Positions 32,416-42,017 of a stretch of DNA of 61,122 nucleotides are shown here, in pieces. Made by a program: the position numbers and the translations under genes. Source of the DNA: Actinomycetota bacterium (GTDB lineage Bacteria > Actinomycetota > Acidimicrobiia > Acidimicrobiales > Ilumatobacteraceae); contig JAPLAA010000089.1 in assembly GCA_026393475.1 (NCBI GenBank), positions 1 to 61,122 on the forward strand, read 5' to 3'. Position 1 is the stretch's first letter. Every line of letters starts with the position of its first letter. The notes beneath the pieces are model-generated. The model was not told where the DNA came from, ran no database searches, and saw only the letters and a list, made by a program, of their open reading frames with translations.

Positions 32416-33546
32416 GTGTCCACCCCCGCTCACCCCCCGATCCGTCGCATCGCCCTGAGCACCGGCGGCGGTGATGCACCTGGCCTCAACGCCGTGATCC
32501 GTGCGGCAACCCTCGCGGCGCACAACCTCGGCTGGGACGTGGTCGGTATCCGCGACGGCTTCAACGGCCTGCTCTCGCCCGAGGAGTACGACGACGGTGG
32601 TGTGATCTCGCTGTCGCGAGATCGGGTGCGCGGCATCGTCCACCTCGGCGGCACCATCCTCGGCACCACCAACCGGGGCAACCCCACCCGCTATCCCGTC
32701 GAGCGCGCCGACGGAACCGTGGTCGAGATCGACCGGACGCCCGAGCTGCTCGACCGCTTCGCGGAGCGAGGCATCGACGCGCTCATCACCATCGGTGGCG
32801 ACGGCTCGTTGAGCATCGGCCACCATCTGAACGTCGCCGGGCTCCGGGTGATCGGCGTGCCGAAGACGATCGACAACGACCTCGAGGCCACGATGTCGAC
32901 GTTCGGCTTCGACAGTGCGGTCAGCTTCGCCTCGGAGTGCATCGACCGACTGTTCTCCACCGCCACGTCGCACGGCCGGGTGATCGTCGTCGAGGTGATG
33001 GGTCGCTACGCCGGCTGGATCGCCCTCCACTCCGGGGTCGCCTCGGGTGCGCACGCGATCCTCATCCCGGAGATCCCGTTCGACCTGACGCCCGTGGCCG
33101 AGACGATCGCCCACCGCAACGAGCTCGGGTCGAAGTTCTCCATCGTCGTGGTGGCCGAAGGGGCCACCCCGCTCGGGGGCGGACACAGCACGATCGAGGC
33201 GGCCGGCCAGGGACACAGCGAGCGCCTCGGCGGCATCGGCAGCAAGGTGGCCGACGAACTCGAACGGCTCACCGGCAAGGAGGCACGCACCGTCGTGCTC
33301 GGGCACCTGTTGCGCGGCGGCTCGCCCACGTCGTTCGATCGGCTGCTCGCACTGCGCTTCGGCGCAGCTGCGGTCCGCGCCCTTGCCGATGGTCTCGACG
33401 GGCGGATGGTCTGCTTGGCCGGCGACTCGGTGAACCATGTGTCGCTGGCCGACATCAGCGGCAAGCAGAAGAAGGTGCCACTCGACTGCGACACCGTGCG
33501 CACCGCACGCGAGATGGGCATCAGCTTCGGCGACCTGCAGGGCTGA
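32416..33546 (+). CDS. pfkA: 6-phosphofructokinase
   Basis: Phosphofructokinase of 376 residues that phosphorylates fructose 6-phosphate. LSTGGGDAPGLNAVIR binds the nucleotide phosphates, ITIGGDGSLSI carries Gly at the position that selects ATP (Asp in PPi enzymes), and VPKTIDNDL has Lys where ATP-type E. coli PfkA has Gly. MGRYAGWIAL and LLRGGSPTSFDRLLALRFGAAAV complete the sugar and effector regions. The Gly/Lys combination occurs in actinobacterial-type PFKs and leaves donor choice open, with ATP favoured. The GTG at 32416 is used. It is divergent from the PhyH gene. Confidence 0.92.
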   Translation: MSTPAHPPIRRIALSTGGGDAPGLNAVIRAATLAAHNLGWDVVGIRDGFNGLLSPEEYDDGGVISLSRDRVRGIVHLGGTILGTTNRGNPTRYPVERADGTVVEIDRTPELLDRFAERGIDALITIGGDGSLSIGHHLNVAGLRVIGVPKTIDNDLEATMSTFGFDSAVSFASECIDRLFSTATSHGRVIVVEVMGRYAGWIALHSGVASGAHAILIPEIPFDLTPVAETIAHRNELGSKFSIVVVAEGATPLGGGHSTIEAAGQGHSERLGGIGSKVADELERLTGKEARTVVLGHLLRGGSPTSFDRLLALRFGAAAVRALADGLDGRMVCLAGDSVNHVSLADISGKQKKVPLDCDTVRTAREMGISFGDLQG

Positions 33547-33617
33547 CGCGTCCAGCTGACGCGTCCGGCACTCGCTCGACGTCGACGGCAGACCGTGCCG
33601 TCGGCCAAGCTGCCACG

Positions 33618-34526
33618 ATGCTCGACACCGATCAGGTCCTCGGCCCGCACACGACCGCGCTCATCGGCGTCGACGGAGGTCGGTACCCCGCCGGCAACTC
33701 GGTGCTGGTGCGCGGCGACCGTGCGACGGCGATCATCGACCCGTCCACCTCCCTGCGGCTGCGCGACGATCTCGCCGATCTCGCCCCGGTCGACATGGTC
33801 GTGCTCACCCACGCACACGAGGACCACCTCGCCGGCGTGCACCTCTTCCCCGGGGCGAGCGTGCACATCCACGAACACGACGTGCAGGGTGCGCGATCGA
33901 TCGACGGCCTGATGGAGATGTACGGCATGTCGCCCGAGGCCGAGCGGTCGTTCCGCGAGATCATCGTCCGCGACTTCTCCTATGTGCCACGTGCCGACGC
34001 GACGGGGTTCGCCGACGGCGAGGTGATCGACCTCGGCGGTGTGACGATCACGCCGGTGCACCTGCCGGGCCACACCCGCGGTCACACCGGGATGCTCATC
34101 GAACCCGACGGCGTGTTCGTCACCGGCGACATCGACCTCTCCGCGTTCGGCCCGTACTACGGCGACGAATGGAGCAGCCTCGACGACTTCGAACGTTCGC
34201 TCGCCCGGGCCCGCGAGATCGACGCGCGCTGGTACGTCACGTTCCACCACAAGGGGGTGATCGACGGCCGCGACGCCTATCTCGAGGCGATCGATGCGTT
34301 CACCGCGGTGATCGCCCACCGCGAGGAGAACATGGTGGCGTTCGCCGACGAGCCGCGCTCGATCGAGGACTTCGTGGCGCACCGCTTCGTGTACCGCCCG
34401 CACGTGACCCTGCCGTTCGTCGACACCGTCGAGCTGCGCTCGGCGCGGATGTCGATCGAACGGCTGGTGGCACGCGGTCGGTTGGCCGAGGTGCAGCCAG
34501 GTCGTTGGCAGGCAGCACCGGCCTGA
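33618..34526 (+). CDS. MBL-fold metallohydrolase
   Basis: Metallo-beta-lactamase superfamily protein of 302 residues. The metal motif THAHEDHLAG lies near residue 62, with HLPGHTRGHTG near 151 and VTGDIDL near 169. A C-terminal helical part (about 190-302) contains REENMVAFADEPRSIEDFVAHRFVYRP, a helix bundle seen in beta-lactamase-like hydrolases that also recognise the C-terminal tail of a substrate. It is 71 bp after pfkA and may be its operon partner. The substrate is unknown. Confidence 0.85.
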   Translation: MLDTDQVLGPHTTALIGVDGGRYPAGNSVLVRGDRATAIIDPSTSLRLRDDLADLAPVDMVVLTHAHEDHLAGVHLFPGASVHIHEHDVQGARSIDGLMEMYGMSPEAERSFREIIVRDFSYVPRADATGFADGEVIDLGGVTITPVHLPGHTRGHTGMLIEPDGVFVTGDIDLSAFGPYYGDEWSSLDDFERSLARAREIDARWYVTFHHKGVIDGRDAYLEAIDAFTAVIAHREENMVAFADEPRSIEDFVAHRFVYRPHVTLPFVDTVELRSARMSIERLVARGRLAEVQPGRWQAAPA

Positions 34527-34555
34527 GGCCGGGCCGCCGCCGGTTCACGAGGAGC

Positions 34556-36121
34556 TCAGCGCGACGAGCTGGAACCGCTGCCGGTGCGACGGCCGTTGCG
34601 GCCTCCACCGGCACCCGCGCCACCCGGACGGCCACCGGGGCGACCACCCTGTCCGCCCTGGCGACCGGGGCGACCCGCTGCTGCGGCACCGTTCGGACGA
34701 CCGGAACCGGCGGACGCACCCGGCGCTGCCGGCTGCACCGCACGCGGCTTGGGCGAACGCTGGGGCTGACGCACGGGCGCTGCGGTGGGGGCCGGACGGA
34801 CGAACGCCGCCGGCTCGCCGACGAGCGACGTGATGGCCTGGTGTCCGGGCGTGACCCGGGTGATGACGGGCTCGATCGACGCAGCGCGCGCCAGCTGGCG
34901 CACGTCGTTCACCTGGTCGGGCGTCATCAGCGTGACGACCACGCCCTCGGCGCCGGCGCGAGCCGTGCGACCGGAGCGGTGCAGGTACGCCTTGTGCTCG
35001 GCGGGCGGGTCGACGTGCACGACGAGGGCGACCTCGTCGACGTGGATGCCACGGGCCGCGATGTCGGTGGCCACCAGCACGCGGGTGCTGCCCTCGCTGA
35101 AGCTCTCGAGGTTGCGCTCGCGGGCGTTCTGCGACAGGTTGCCGTGGAGCTCGACCGCCGGGATGCCGGCCTGGGTGAGCTGCTTGGCGAGCTTCTTCGC
35201 GCCGTGCTTGGTGCGGGTGAACAGCAGCGAGCGGTCGCGGCCACCGGCGAGCGCGTGGACGACCGACGCCTTGTCGGCCGCGGCCACCGCGAACACGTGG
35301 TGGGTCATCGTGCTGACCGGAGCGACCTCGGGGTCGACCGAGTGGACGACCGGGCTGTCGAGGAAGCGCTGGACGAGGACGTCGACGCCCTTGTCGAGCG
35401 TGGCCGAGAACAGCAGGCGCTGGCCCTTGGTGGGGGTCGCGTCCATCAGGCGGCGCACGACGGGCAGGAAGCCGAGGTCGGCCATGTGGTCGGCCTCGTC
35501 GAGGACGGTGATCTCCACCTGGTCGAGCGAGCAGTGACGCTGCTGGATGAGGTCCTCGAGGCGGCCGGGGCAGGCGACGACGATGTCGACACCGGTGCGG
35601 AGCGCGGCGACCTGGGGGTTCTGACCGACACCACCGAAGATGGTGACCATCTTGAGGTTGGCCGCTGCGGCGAGGGGCGAGAGGGTCTCGGCGACCTGGT
35701 TGGCGAGCTCACGAGTGGGCACCAGCACGAGGGCACGGGGCCGCTTGGGCTGACGCTTGGTCTCGGAGTTCGACAGGCGCACCACGGTGGGCAGCGCGAA
35801 GGCGAGGGTCTTGCCGCTGCCGGTGCGGCCGCGGCCGAGCACGTCGCGCCCCGCCATCGAGTCGGGCAGGGTGGCGCACTGGATGGGGAACGGGGCGGTG
35901 ACGCCGCCGCGGGCGAGCACGTCGGCGAGCGACTGCGGCACACCGAGTTCGGTGAAGGTGTCGACCATCACGACGGGAGTACGGCTCGGCGCCGGCGTGT
36001 TCGGGGTGCCCGACTGGCTGGAGACGCCGGTCTGACGGGGCTCGTTGGAGACGGGCGTGGGGCGACGACGACGGCCCTGCTGGGGGCGCGCGCCGCTGCC
36101 GGAACGGGGGGAGGTGGTCAT
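34556..36121 (-). CDS. DEAD-box RNA helicase with Gly/Arg-rich tail
   Basis: A 521-residue ATP-dependent RNA helicase. Motifs in order: Q-motif (FTELGVPQSLADVLARGG), I GRTGSGKT, Ia PTRELANQ, II VLDEADHM, III SATLD, IV LLFTRTKHGAKKLA, V ATDIAARGIH and VI HRSGRTARAG. The last 90 residues are Pro/Gly/Arg/Ala-rich (GGQGGRPGGRPGG type), an RNA-binding disordered tail as in DeaD/RhlE-type cold-shock helicases. The 264-bp upstream stretch to the next gene holds no ORF I trust and may be a regulated 5' leader. Likely a ribosome-assembly or RNA-decay role. Confidence 0.95.
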   Translation of the reverse strand: MTTSPRSGSGARPQQGRRRRPTPVSNEPRQTGVSSQSGTPNTPAPSRTPVVMVDTFTELGVPQSLADVLARGGVTAPFPIQCATLPDSMAGRDVLGRGRTGSGKTLAFALPTVVRLSNSETKRQPKRPRALVLVPTRELANQVAETLSPLAAAANLKMVTIFGGVGQNPQVAALRTGVDIVVACPGRLEDLIQQRHCSLDQVEITVLDEADHMADLGFLPVVRRLMDATPTKGQRLLFSATLDKGVDVLVQRFLDSPVVHSVDPEVAPVSTMTHHVFAVAAADKASVVHALAGGRDRSLLFTRTKHGAKKLAKQLTQAGIPAVELHGNLSQNARERNLESFSEGSTRVLVATDIAARGIHVDEVALVVHVDPPAEHKAYLHRSGRTARAGAEGVVVTLMTPDQVNDVRQLARAASIEPVITRVTPGHQAITSLVGEPAAFVRPAPTAAPVRQPQRSPKPRAVQPAAPGASAGSGRPNGAAAAGRPGRQGGQGGRPGGRPGGAGAGGGRNGRRTGSGSSSSR

Positions 36122-36385
36122 GATGAGGGGGTCCTTCCGGAGGTGGTGGCCGTTGATGCGTGGCCGCCATCACTTCGGATGACACGTCCCGGAGAGCGGT
36201 GGAACCGCCGGGGACACCTGGCGCCGGAGCGCTGCACTCGACCGCAGAACGCCCGGGGTGGGCTGCACTGCACGGGGGACGCTATCGGGGCGTCGGCCGG
36301 TGCGGGCGGATGCCCGCACCGGCGTGACCGCTGACCAGCGAGGCAGAGCCGGTGGTCGAACGGTCAGGAGAACGTCACGAGGACG

Positions 36386-36946
36386 TCAGGACGGGGTCGA
36401 TCCGTCGGTCGTGCCGGGCGCTCCGGGCTGCTCGACCGGCATGTCGACGGGCTGGCCGCGCAGGGCAGCCACGCTGGCGCGGTAGTCGTCGGGACCGATC
36501 TCGCCGCGGGCCAACCGCTCGGCGAGGATCGCCTCGGCACCGGCGAGCGGACCTGGCGTCGGTGACACCGGAGGCGGCACGGGCGCTCCGCCGACGGCCG
36601 ACACCGCGGTGGGGACGCGTCGGTTGACGAGGAGCATGGCGAGCGCCGCCGTGGCCGCGACGAGGGCGAGCAGGAGCAGCATCCCGCCCACGCCCCACCA
36701 GTGTCGGCCACCGCCGCGGTAGCCCCAGTCGCCACCACGGTCGGCGAATGCCACGCCGGCGACGGCGAGCGACGAGACGGTGCCGAGCGCGGCGAGGCCG
36801 ACGACGGCTGCCGGTCCGGGACGGCGAGCGGACTGACGCTGCTCGCCGTCGCTGGCATCAGTGACGACATCGGAGGTGGGATCGGTGGACCGGTCTGCGG
36901 TGGGATCGGCGGAGTGATCGGTGGTGTGATCGGTGGTGTTCGGCAT
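36386..36946 (-). CDS. SHOCT-domain membrane protein
   Basis: A 186-residue protein. A Thr/Asp/His repeat tail (NTTDHTTDHSADPTADRSTDP, residues 2-22) precedes two membrane segments (about 44-66 and 88-108) flanking a Gly/Trp/His-rich loop (GGDWGYRGGGRHWWG). A C-terminal SHOCT motif follows (AEAILAERLARGEIGPDDYRASVAAL, residues 140-165). SHOCT modules are short oligomerisation domains at protein termini. The short tail repeats come from GATCGGTGGTGTGATCGGTGG on the + strand. Function unknown; the His-rich loop might bind metal. Confidence 0.78.
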   Translation of the reverse strand: MPNTTDHTTDHSADPTADRSTDPTSDVVTDASDGEQRQSARRPGPAAVVGLAALGTVSSLAVAGVAFADRGGDWGYRGGGRHWWGVGGMLLLLALVAATAALAMLLVNRRVPTAVSAVGGAPVPPPVSPTPGPLAGAEAILAERLARGEIGPDDYRASVAALRGQPVDMPVEQPGAPGTTDGSTPS

Positions 36947-37023
36947 GCTCCGAACGTACCGACGAGGCCTGCGCCGCTGGGTTGGAGGGGCGTGTGAAGT
37001 CGGTGAGAAGTATCGTCCCCGGC

Positions 37024-37736
37024 GTGCCCGCACCGTCCGCTCGCAACGTGCTGCTGTGGGACATCGACGGCACCCTGCTGCGCACGCCGGGCGTCGGCGT
37101 CAAGGCGTTCGCTCGAGCCCTCGAGACCGTCACCGGCAAGCCGATGGCGCGCGTCGCGTACGACTTCGGCGGCAAGACCGACCCGCTCATCGCCCGCGAT
37201 CTGCTCGAGGCGGTGGGGGTCGACGACGACGACGCCGTCGCCCTCCTGCTGGCCGCGGTGGAACGCAACTACGACGAGTTCGCCGACGGTCTCGGCGCGT
37301 CGATCGTCACCCTGCCGGGCGCGGCCGACCCGCTCGCTCGGGGCGCCGACCCGCAGGCGGGCAGGCGGTCCAGTCGGTGGTCACCGGCAACATCCGCCAT
37401 GCGGCGCGCCGCAAACTCGAGGCGGCCGGCTTCGACCACCGACTCGACCTCGAACGGGGCGGCTACGGATCCGACCATCACGACCGCACCGAACTGGTGC
37501 GGATCGCACTGTCACGCCTCGCCGCACGCGACGACGTCGGCGAGATCGACCCGTCGACCGTGTGGATCATCGGCGACACCCCTCGCGACGCCGCGTGCGC
37601 CCGGGGCGCCGGCGTGCGCTGCCTGCTGGTCGCCACCGGCACCTACTCGGTCGACGCGCTGTCGGATCTCGGCGCCGACCACGTGCTCGCCGACCTCGCC
37701 GACGTCGAGGGCGTGCTCCACATCCTGTCGTCCTGA
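37024..37736 (+). pseudogene. HAD-family hydrolase, frameshifted
   Basis: The haloacid dehalogenase-like phosphatase is split over two frames. The first frame, from the GTG at 37024, carries motif I (WDIDGTLL) and the helical cap (FGGKTDPLIARDLLEAVGV). The second frame carries motif II (VTGN), and the motif III/IV segment [27 protein letters not shown]. The frames join if one G is added near 37360 (GCGGGCAG to GCGGGGCAG), giving about 237 residues of continuous family sequence. It is either a recent one-base loss or a consensus error. Functional if the latter. The Mo oxidoreductase follows 22 bp downstream. Confidence 0.75.
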
Positions 37737-37758
37737 CCTGCTCCCGTAGAGTCCGGTC

Positions 37759-39939
37759 ATGGGGAACACGACCGAGACCGACCACACGCGAACGGACACC
37801 ACACCCGAATTGCCCGAACCCGAAGGCGAACGGGTCCGCACGTTCTGTCGGATCTGTGAGCCGTCGTGCGGACTCGTGGCCCATGTCGAGGGCGGGCAGC
37901 TGGTGAAGCTCTCGCCCGACCGCGATCACGCGGTCACCCAGGGCTTCTCGTGCCACAAGGGTCTCGCCGCGGTCGACATCCACCGCGACCCCGACCGGCT
38001 CGATCATCCCCAGCTGCGTTCCCCCGACGGCACGTGGCGCGACGTGTCGTGGGACGAAGCGATGGCCGAGACGGCCCGCCGCTGGCGCGCCGTGGTCGCG
38101 GCACACGGCGAGCAGTCGACGGCTGCGTACGTGGGCAACCCGATGGCGTTCAACGCACTCGGCTCGCTGCACGTCGGCCAGATGCTCCGGGCGCTCGGGG
38201 TGCGGCGTCACTTCTCGTCCGGCACGCAGGACTGCGCGAACAAGTTCGTCGCCAGCGAAGCCGTGTTCGGGTCGTCGAACGTGCACCCGATCCCCGACCT
38301 CGAGCAGACCGACCTGTGCCTCGTCATCGGCGAGAACCCACGGGCCTCGCAGGCGAGCTTCTACTCCGTGCCGAACGTGCTCGGGGCCATGCGCCGGGCC
38401 GCCGCTCGTGGTGCCCGGTTCGTGTTCGTCAACCCGCGCCGGATCGAGTCGGCCGAGCAGGGCATCGGCGACACGCTGTGGATCCGACCCGACACCGACG
38501 TCTGGTTCCTCGCCGCGCTGCTGCACGAGATCGATGCGCTCGGCGGCTTCCGCGACGAGGTCGTGCGTCGCCACGGCCAGCACCTCGACGAGCTGCGCCG
38601 CTTCATCGGCCCCTACGACGCCGACTCGGTCGCCGAGGTCACGGGCATCGCCGCCGACGCGATCCGCGAGCTCGCGGCCGCCTGGGTGGCCACGCCCCGC
38701 GCCTCGGTTCACGCGTCGACCGGCATCAACATGGGCCGGCAGGGCACGCTCGCCTACTGGCTGGTGCACATGCTCAGCTTCGTCACCGGCCGGCTCGACG
38801 CCGAGGGCGGCAACCTCAAGAGCGACGGCTTCTACCCGAACGCCCGATCCGGCGCCGGGGTGCCCGAGCAGGGATACGTCGACACCGAGTTCGGCACGCT
38901 CCGCCGCGGCGCGCTGCCCGGCACGTTGATGTCGCACGCGATCCTCGACAGCGACACGCCGATCAAGGCGATGATCGTGGTCGCCGGCAACCCGCTGCTG
39001 TCGATCGCCGGCCAGGAGCGTCTCCGCAAGGCGTTCGAACAGCTCGAACTGCTGATCGTGATCGACATCTACCCGAGCGCCACCGCCGAGCTCGCCGACG
39101 TCGTGCTGCCCTCCACCGACATGTACGAACGCGACGACCTGAACATCGTCAACATCGGCACCAGCGCCCACCCGTTCGCCCAGTACACGCCGGCCGTGAC
39201 CGAGCCCATGGCCGAGCGCCGACCCGAGTGGTGGATCGCCCACCGGCTCCTGCAGGAGCTCGGCCTCACCTCGATCCTCGACGACGAGACGCCCGACCCG
39301 TGGGCCAAGTGGCGGCACATGCTGGCGAAGGGTTCCGGCCTCGACCTCGCCGAACTGCAGGCCGACGGCGCACCGCATCTGCTCCCCCGCCCTGAACCCG
39401 GCACGTTCTTCGACGCCCAGGTGCACACGCCCGACGGCCTCGTCGACTGCTGCCCGCCCGGCTTTGCCGCCGCGATCGATCGTTGCCACCGCCTGTTCGA
39501 CGAGACCCGCCAGGAGGTGAGCGACGGGCGACTGCGATTGATCCACCGGCGCGACGCCTGGATGCACAACTCGTGGTTCGCCAACGTGGCGCGGATGAAG
39601 CGCGGTGGCCGCACCACCAACCCGCTGAGCATGCACCCCGACGACGCGGTGCGTCTCGGACTCGCCGACGGCACCCCCGTCGTCGTGAGCAACGAGCACG
39701 GTCAGGTCTCGACGGTCGTCGAGGTCGACGACGCACTCATGCCCGGTGTGGTGTCGATGGTGCACGGATGGGGACACGCCGTGAGCCCGCGATTGCGCGT
39801 CGCCCACGAGCACCCCGGCGCGAACCCGAACGAACTCCTGCCCATCGGCGACGGCAGCTTCGAGCCGCTGTCGAGCCAGGCGCACATGACCGGCATCGTC
39901 GTCGACGTGCGCGCCGTCGAACCGGTCCTGATCCTCTGA
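37759..39939 (+). CDS. Molybdopterin oxidoreductase (formate dehydrogenase-like family)
   Basis: A 726-residue DMSO-reductase-superfamily protein. The N-terminal [4Fe-4S] domain has Cys30, Cys33, Cys37 and Cys65 (CxxCxxxC-x27-C). The molybdopterin domains contain [46 protein letters not shown] and [13 protein letters not shown]. At the site of the molybdenum ligand it has GTQDCANKF, suggesting Cys159 as Mo or W ligand, as in NAD-linked formate dehydrogenases. The C-terminal domain ends [13 protein letters not shown]. No Tat signal and no partner subunit are adjacent, so it is a cytoplasmic, single-gene form with unknown electron partner. Confidence 0.88.
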   Translation: MGNTTETDHTRTDTTPELPEPEGERVRTFCRICEPSCGLVAHVEGGQLVKLSPDRDHAVTQGFSCHKGLAAVDIHRDPDRLDHPQLRSPDGTWRDVSWDEAMAETARRWRAVVAAHGEQSTAAYVGNPMAFNALGSLHVGQMLRALGVRRHFSSGTQDCANKFVASEAVFGSSNVHPIPDLEQTDLCLVIGENPRASQASFYSVPNVLGAMRRAAARGARFVFVNPRRIESAEQGIGDTLWIRPDTDVWFLAALLHEIDALGGFRDEVVRRHGQHLDELRRFIGPYDADSVAEVTGIAADAIRELAAAWVATPRASVHASTGINMGRQGTLAYWLVHMLSFVTGRLDAEGGNLKSDGFYPNARSGAGVPEQGYVDTEFGTLRRGALPGTLMSHAILDSDTPIKAMIVVAGNPLLSIAGQERLRKAFEQLELLIVIDIYPSATAELADVVLPSTDMYERDDLNIVNIGTSAHPFAQYTPAVTEPMAERRPEWWIAHRLLQELGLTSILDDETPDPWAKWRHMLAKGSGLDLAELQADGAPHLLPRPEPGTFFDAQVHTPDGLVDCCPPGFAAAIDRCHRLFDETRQEVSDGRLRLIHRRDAWMHNSWFANVARMKRGGRTTNPLSMHPDDAVRLGLADGTPVVVSNEHGQVSTVVEVDDALMPGVVSMVHGWGHAVSPRLRVAHEHPGANPNELLPIGDGSFEPLSSQAHMTGIVVDVRAVEPVLIL

Positions 39940-39965
39940 CCCGAGCCGGTCGAGCGGGGTTCCGG

Positions 39966-41354
39966 TCAGCCGACGGCGATGCGGCGGACCGCGGTCGCCA
40001 GCGCCTGACGCAGTTGGTCGAGGGTGAACGGCTTGGTCATGAAGTCGTCCATACCGGCATCGAGACAGGCGTCGCGATCCGCGTCGAACGCGTTCGCGGT
40101 GAGAGCCACGATCACCGGCCGAGGATCGAGCGGCAACGTCCGGATGATGGTCGTCGCCTCGAGTCCGTCCATCTCGGGCAGCTGCATGTCCATCAGGGTC
40201 ACGTCGTAGCAACCGTCGCGGGCGGCGGCGACCGCCTCGCGCCCGTCGACGGCGAGGTCGATCTGGAGCCCGAGGCGTGCGAGCAGCGCGATGGCCACCT
40301 TGCGGTTGACGACGTTGTCCTCGGCGACGAGCACCCGCAGGGCGGCGATCGCGGCATCGTCGACCGCGACCATCGGCTCGTCGGTGTGCGGCGAGTCGCC
40401 ACCGGGTTCGAGGAACAATCGCAGGCTGAACACGCTGCCGATCCCGGCGTCGGAGCGCACTTGGACGTTGCCGCCCATCATCCGTGCCAACCGCTCGCTG
40501 ATCGCGAGGCCGAGCCCGGTGCCACCGAACCGGCGGGTGGTGGACGCGTCGGCCTGCGAGAACGCCTGGAACAACCGGCCCAGCCGCTCTCGCGGGATGC
40601 CGATGCCGGTGTCGACCACGTCGATCACCACGTTCACCATCTCCTGGTCGCACAACTCCTGGTCTTGCATCGCCGGGTCGCGTTCGGTGCGGGCACGCAC
40701 CGCGACCGAACCGACATGGGTGAACTTCACGGCGTTCGACACCAGGTTCGACACGATCTGGCGGATCCGCACCCGGTCGCCGCGAACCACCTTGGTGGTC
40801 ATCTCGTCGAGCTCGAGGTCGAGCGCGACACCCTTGGCGAGCGCGAGCGGGCGGTACAGACGAGCGACGTGGTCGAGCTCGGCCGCCAGGTCGACGTCGC
40901 CGACCTCGAGCTCGAGCTTGTTGGCCTCCACCTTCGAGAAGTCGAGGATGTCGTTGATGATCACGAGCAGCGTGTCGCCGCTGGCGCGGATCGTGGCCAC
41001 CTGCTGCCGCTGCTCCTCGTCGAGGGGTGAGGAGGCCAGCAGTTCGGCCATGCCCAGCACGCCGATCAGCGGCGTGCGGATCTCGTGGCTCATCATCGCC
41101 AGGAAGTCGCTCTTGGCCCGCCCCGCCTCCTCGGCCCGGTCGCGCGCCTCGGCGAGCTGGCTCGTGCGGACGACCACCTGCTCCTCGAGCGAGCGTGCGA
41201 GCGCACGCAACGATTCATTCGCCTCGTAGAGCTCGAGGCTCTTCATCTCCAGCATCCGCTCGGCCTGTGTGCGCGCCTCGCGCTCGCGCGCGATCCGACG
41301 CTCCAGGCGGGCGATGCGTTCGAGCGCGCCGTCGAGGCCGAGGGGCTCGGTCAT
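39966..41354 (-). CDS. Hybrid sensor histidine kinase/response regulator
   Basis: A soluble 462-residue kinase. Residues 10-80 form a long coiled coil ([19 protein letters not shown]); the HisKA box [10 protein letters not shown] has phospho-acceptor His90. The HATPase part contains [17 protein letters not shown] and GGTGLGLAI. Residues 335-455 form a receiver domain with acidic pocket VAEDN, phospho-Asp in [11 protein letters not shown] and the Lys in MTKPF. No membrane or input domain is present. The H-NOX gene 4 bp upstream on the same strand supplies the probable input. ATG at 41354. Confidence 0.92.
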   Translation of the reverse strand: MTEPLGLDGALERIARLERRIAREREARTQAERMLEMKSLELYEANESLRALARSLEEQVVVRTSQLAEARDRAEEAGRAKSDFLAMMSHEIRTPLIGVLGMAELLASSPLDEEQRQQVATIRASGDTLLVIINDILDFSKVEANKLELEVGDVDLAAELDHVARLYRPLALAKGVALDLELDEMTTKVVRGDRVRIRQIVSNLVSNAVKFTHVGSVAVRARTERDPAMQDQELCDQEMVNVVIDVVDTGIGIPRERLGRLFQAFSQADASTTRRFGGTGLGLAISERLARMMGGNVQVRSDAGIGSVFSLRLFLEPGGDSPHTDEPMVAVDDAAIAALRVLVAEDNVVNRKVAIALLARLGLQIDLAVDGREAVAAARDGCYDVTLMDMQLPEMDGLEATTIIRTLPLDPRPVIVALTANAFDADRDACLDAGMDDFMTKPFTLDQLRQALATAVRRIAVG

Positions 41355-41358
41355 CGGA

Positions 41359-41898
41359 TCACTGCACCGCCGTCTGCGTGAGGTGGAAGACCACACCGTC
41401 CTCGAGCTCGGACCGCGTCACCTGCACGTCCTCGCCGAAGTGGTCGATGCACCCGGCGATCAGACCGGCGGCCAGGTCGTGGAAGTGCCGCGGCGAGCGG
41501 TACACGAACTCCATCGACCCATCGCTCGGGAACGAACTCTCGAACCGGGGCAGCTCGGCATCGGGGTAGAGCTTGCGCACCTCGACGTGGATGACGTCCT
41601 CGATGCTGGCGAGGAACGAGAACGAGTCGGGCACACCGTCGAAGAAGTCCGGATAGAGCTGGTGGAACCGGCCGAACAGATGTCGGCCGAACGCGTGGAG
41701 CAGGTCGGCCACCGACGCCCCCGTGCGGGCCGACAGCTCGACCACCATGGCGACGATCTCGCGATGGTCGTAGGTGCCGACTGCCGTGTATGCGCCACCG
41801 GACGCAGGCTCGGTCGCATCGATCAGATCGTCGACCATGTCGGCTGAGAAGCCCTGCTCGACCATGCCGAAGAACTCGGTGAACACCACACCCTTCAT
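41359..41898 (-). CDS. H-NOX heme nitric oxide/oxygen sensor
   Basis: A 179-residue heme-NO/O2-binding (HNOB) protein. The start MKGVVFTEFFGMVEQGFS is the family N-terminus. The proximal heme ligand is His104 in IEDVIHVEVRKLYPDAELP, and the propionate-binding YxSxR motif is Tyr133-Arg135 region (YRSPR; Tyr133, Ser135, Arg137). No distal tyrosine is evident, favouring NO over O2 binding, but I cannot align it to check. The gene ends 4 bp before the hybrid kinase, the classic H-NOX/HK arrangement in which NO-bound H-NOX tunes the autokinase. Confidence 0.92.
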   Translation of the reverse strand: MKGVVFTEFFGMVEQGFSADMVDDLIDATEPASGGAYTAVGTYDHREIVAMVVELSARTGASVADLLHAFGRHLFGRFHQLYPDFFDGVPDSFSFLASIEDVIHVEVRKLYPDAELPRFESSFPSDGSMEFVYRSPRHFHDLAAGLIAGCIDHFGEDVQVTRSELEDGVVFHLTQTAVQ

Positions 41899-42017
41899 CG
41901 ACGTCGCCCTCCCTCGTTGCGCGGCGCTGTCGGTACCGCTCGACCATCGAAGGACCGTCCGGAGCCGGTGCCGCCGTGCAGGGATGACGCCCGGATTCTC
42001 CGGGGTGCGCGAGCCGG

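Noticed and set aside
34169-36334. Plus-strand open frame of 721 codons opposite the DEAD-box helicase
   Set aside because: Codon and residue composition of an antisense shadow; overlaps the MBL gene in another frame.
36982-37749. Intact HAD protein of 255 residues
   Set aside because: The second half reads Ser/Thr/Pro/Arg-rich nonsense while HAD motifs II-IV continue in another frame.
37567-40653. Minus-strand open frame of 1028 codons antisense to the molybdopterin oxidoreductase
   Set aside because: Arg/Ala/Gly/Val-rich sequence without domains; frames open by chance opposite genes in very GC-rich DNA. The sense gene has clear motifs.
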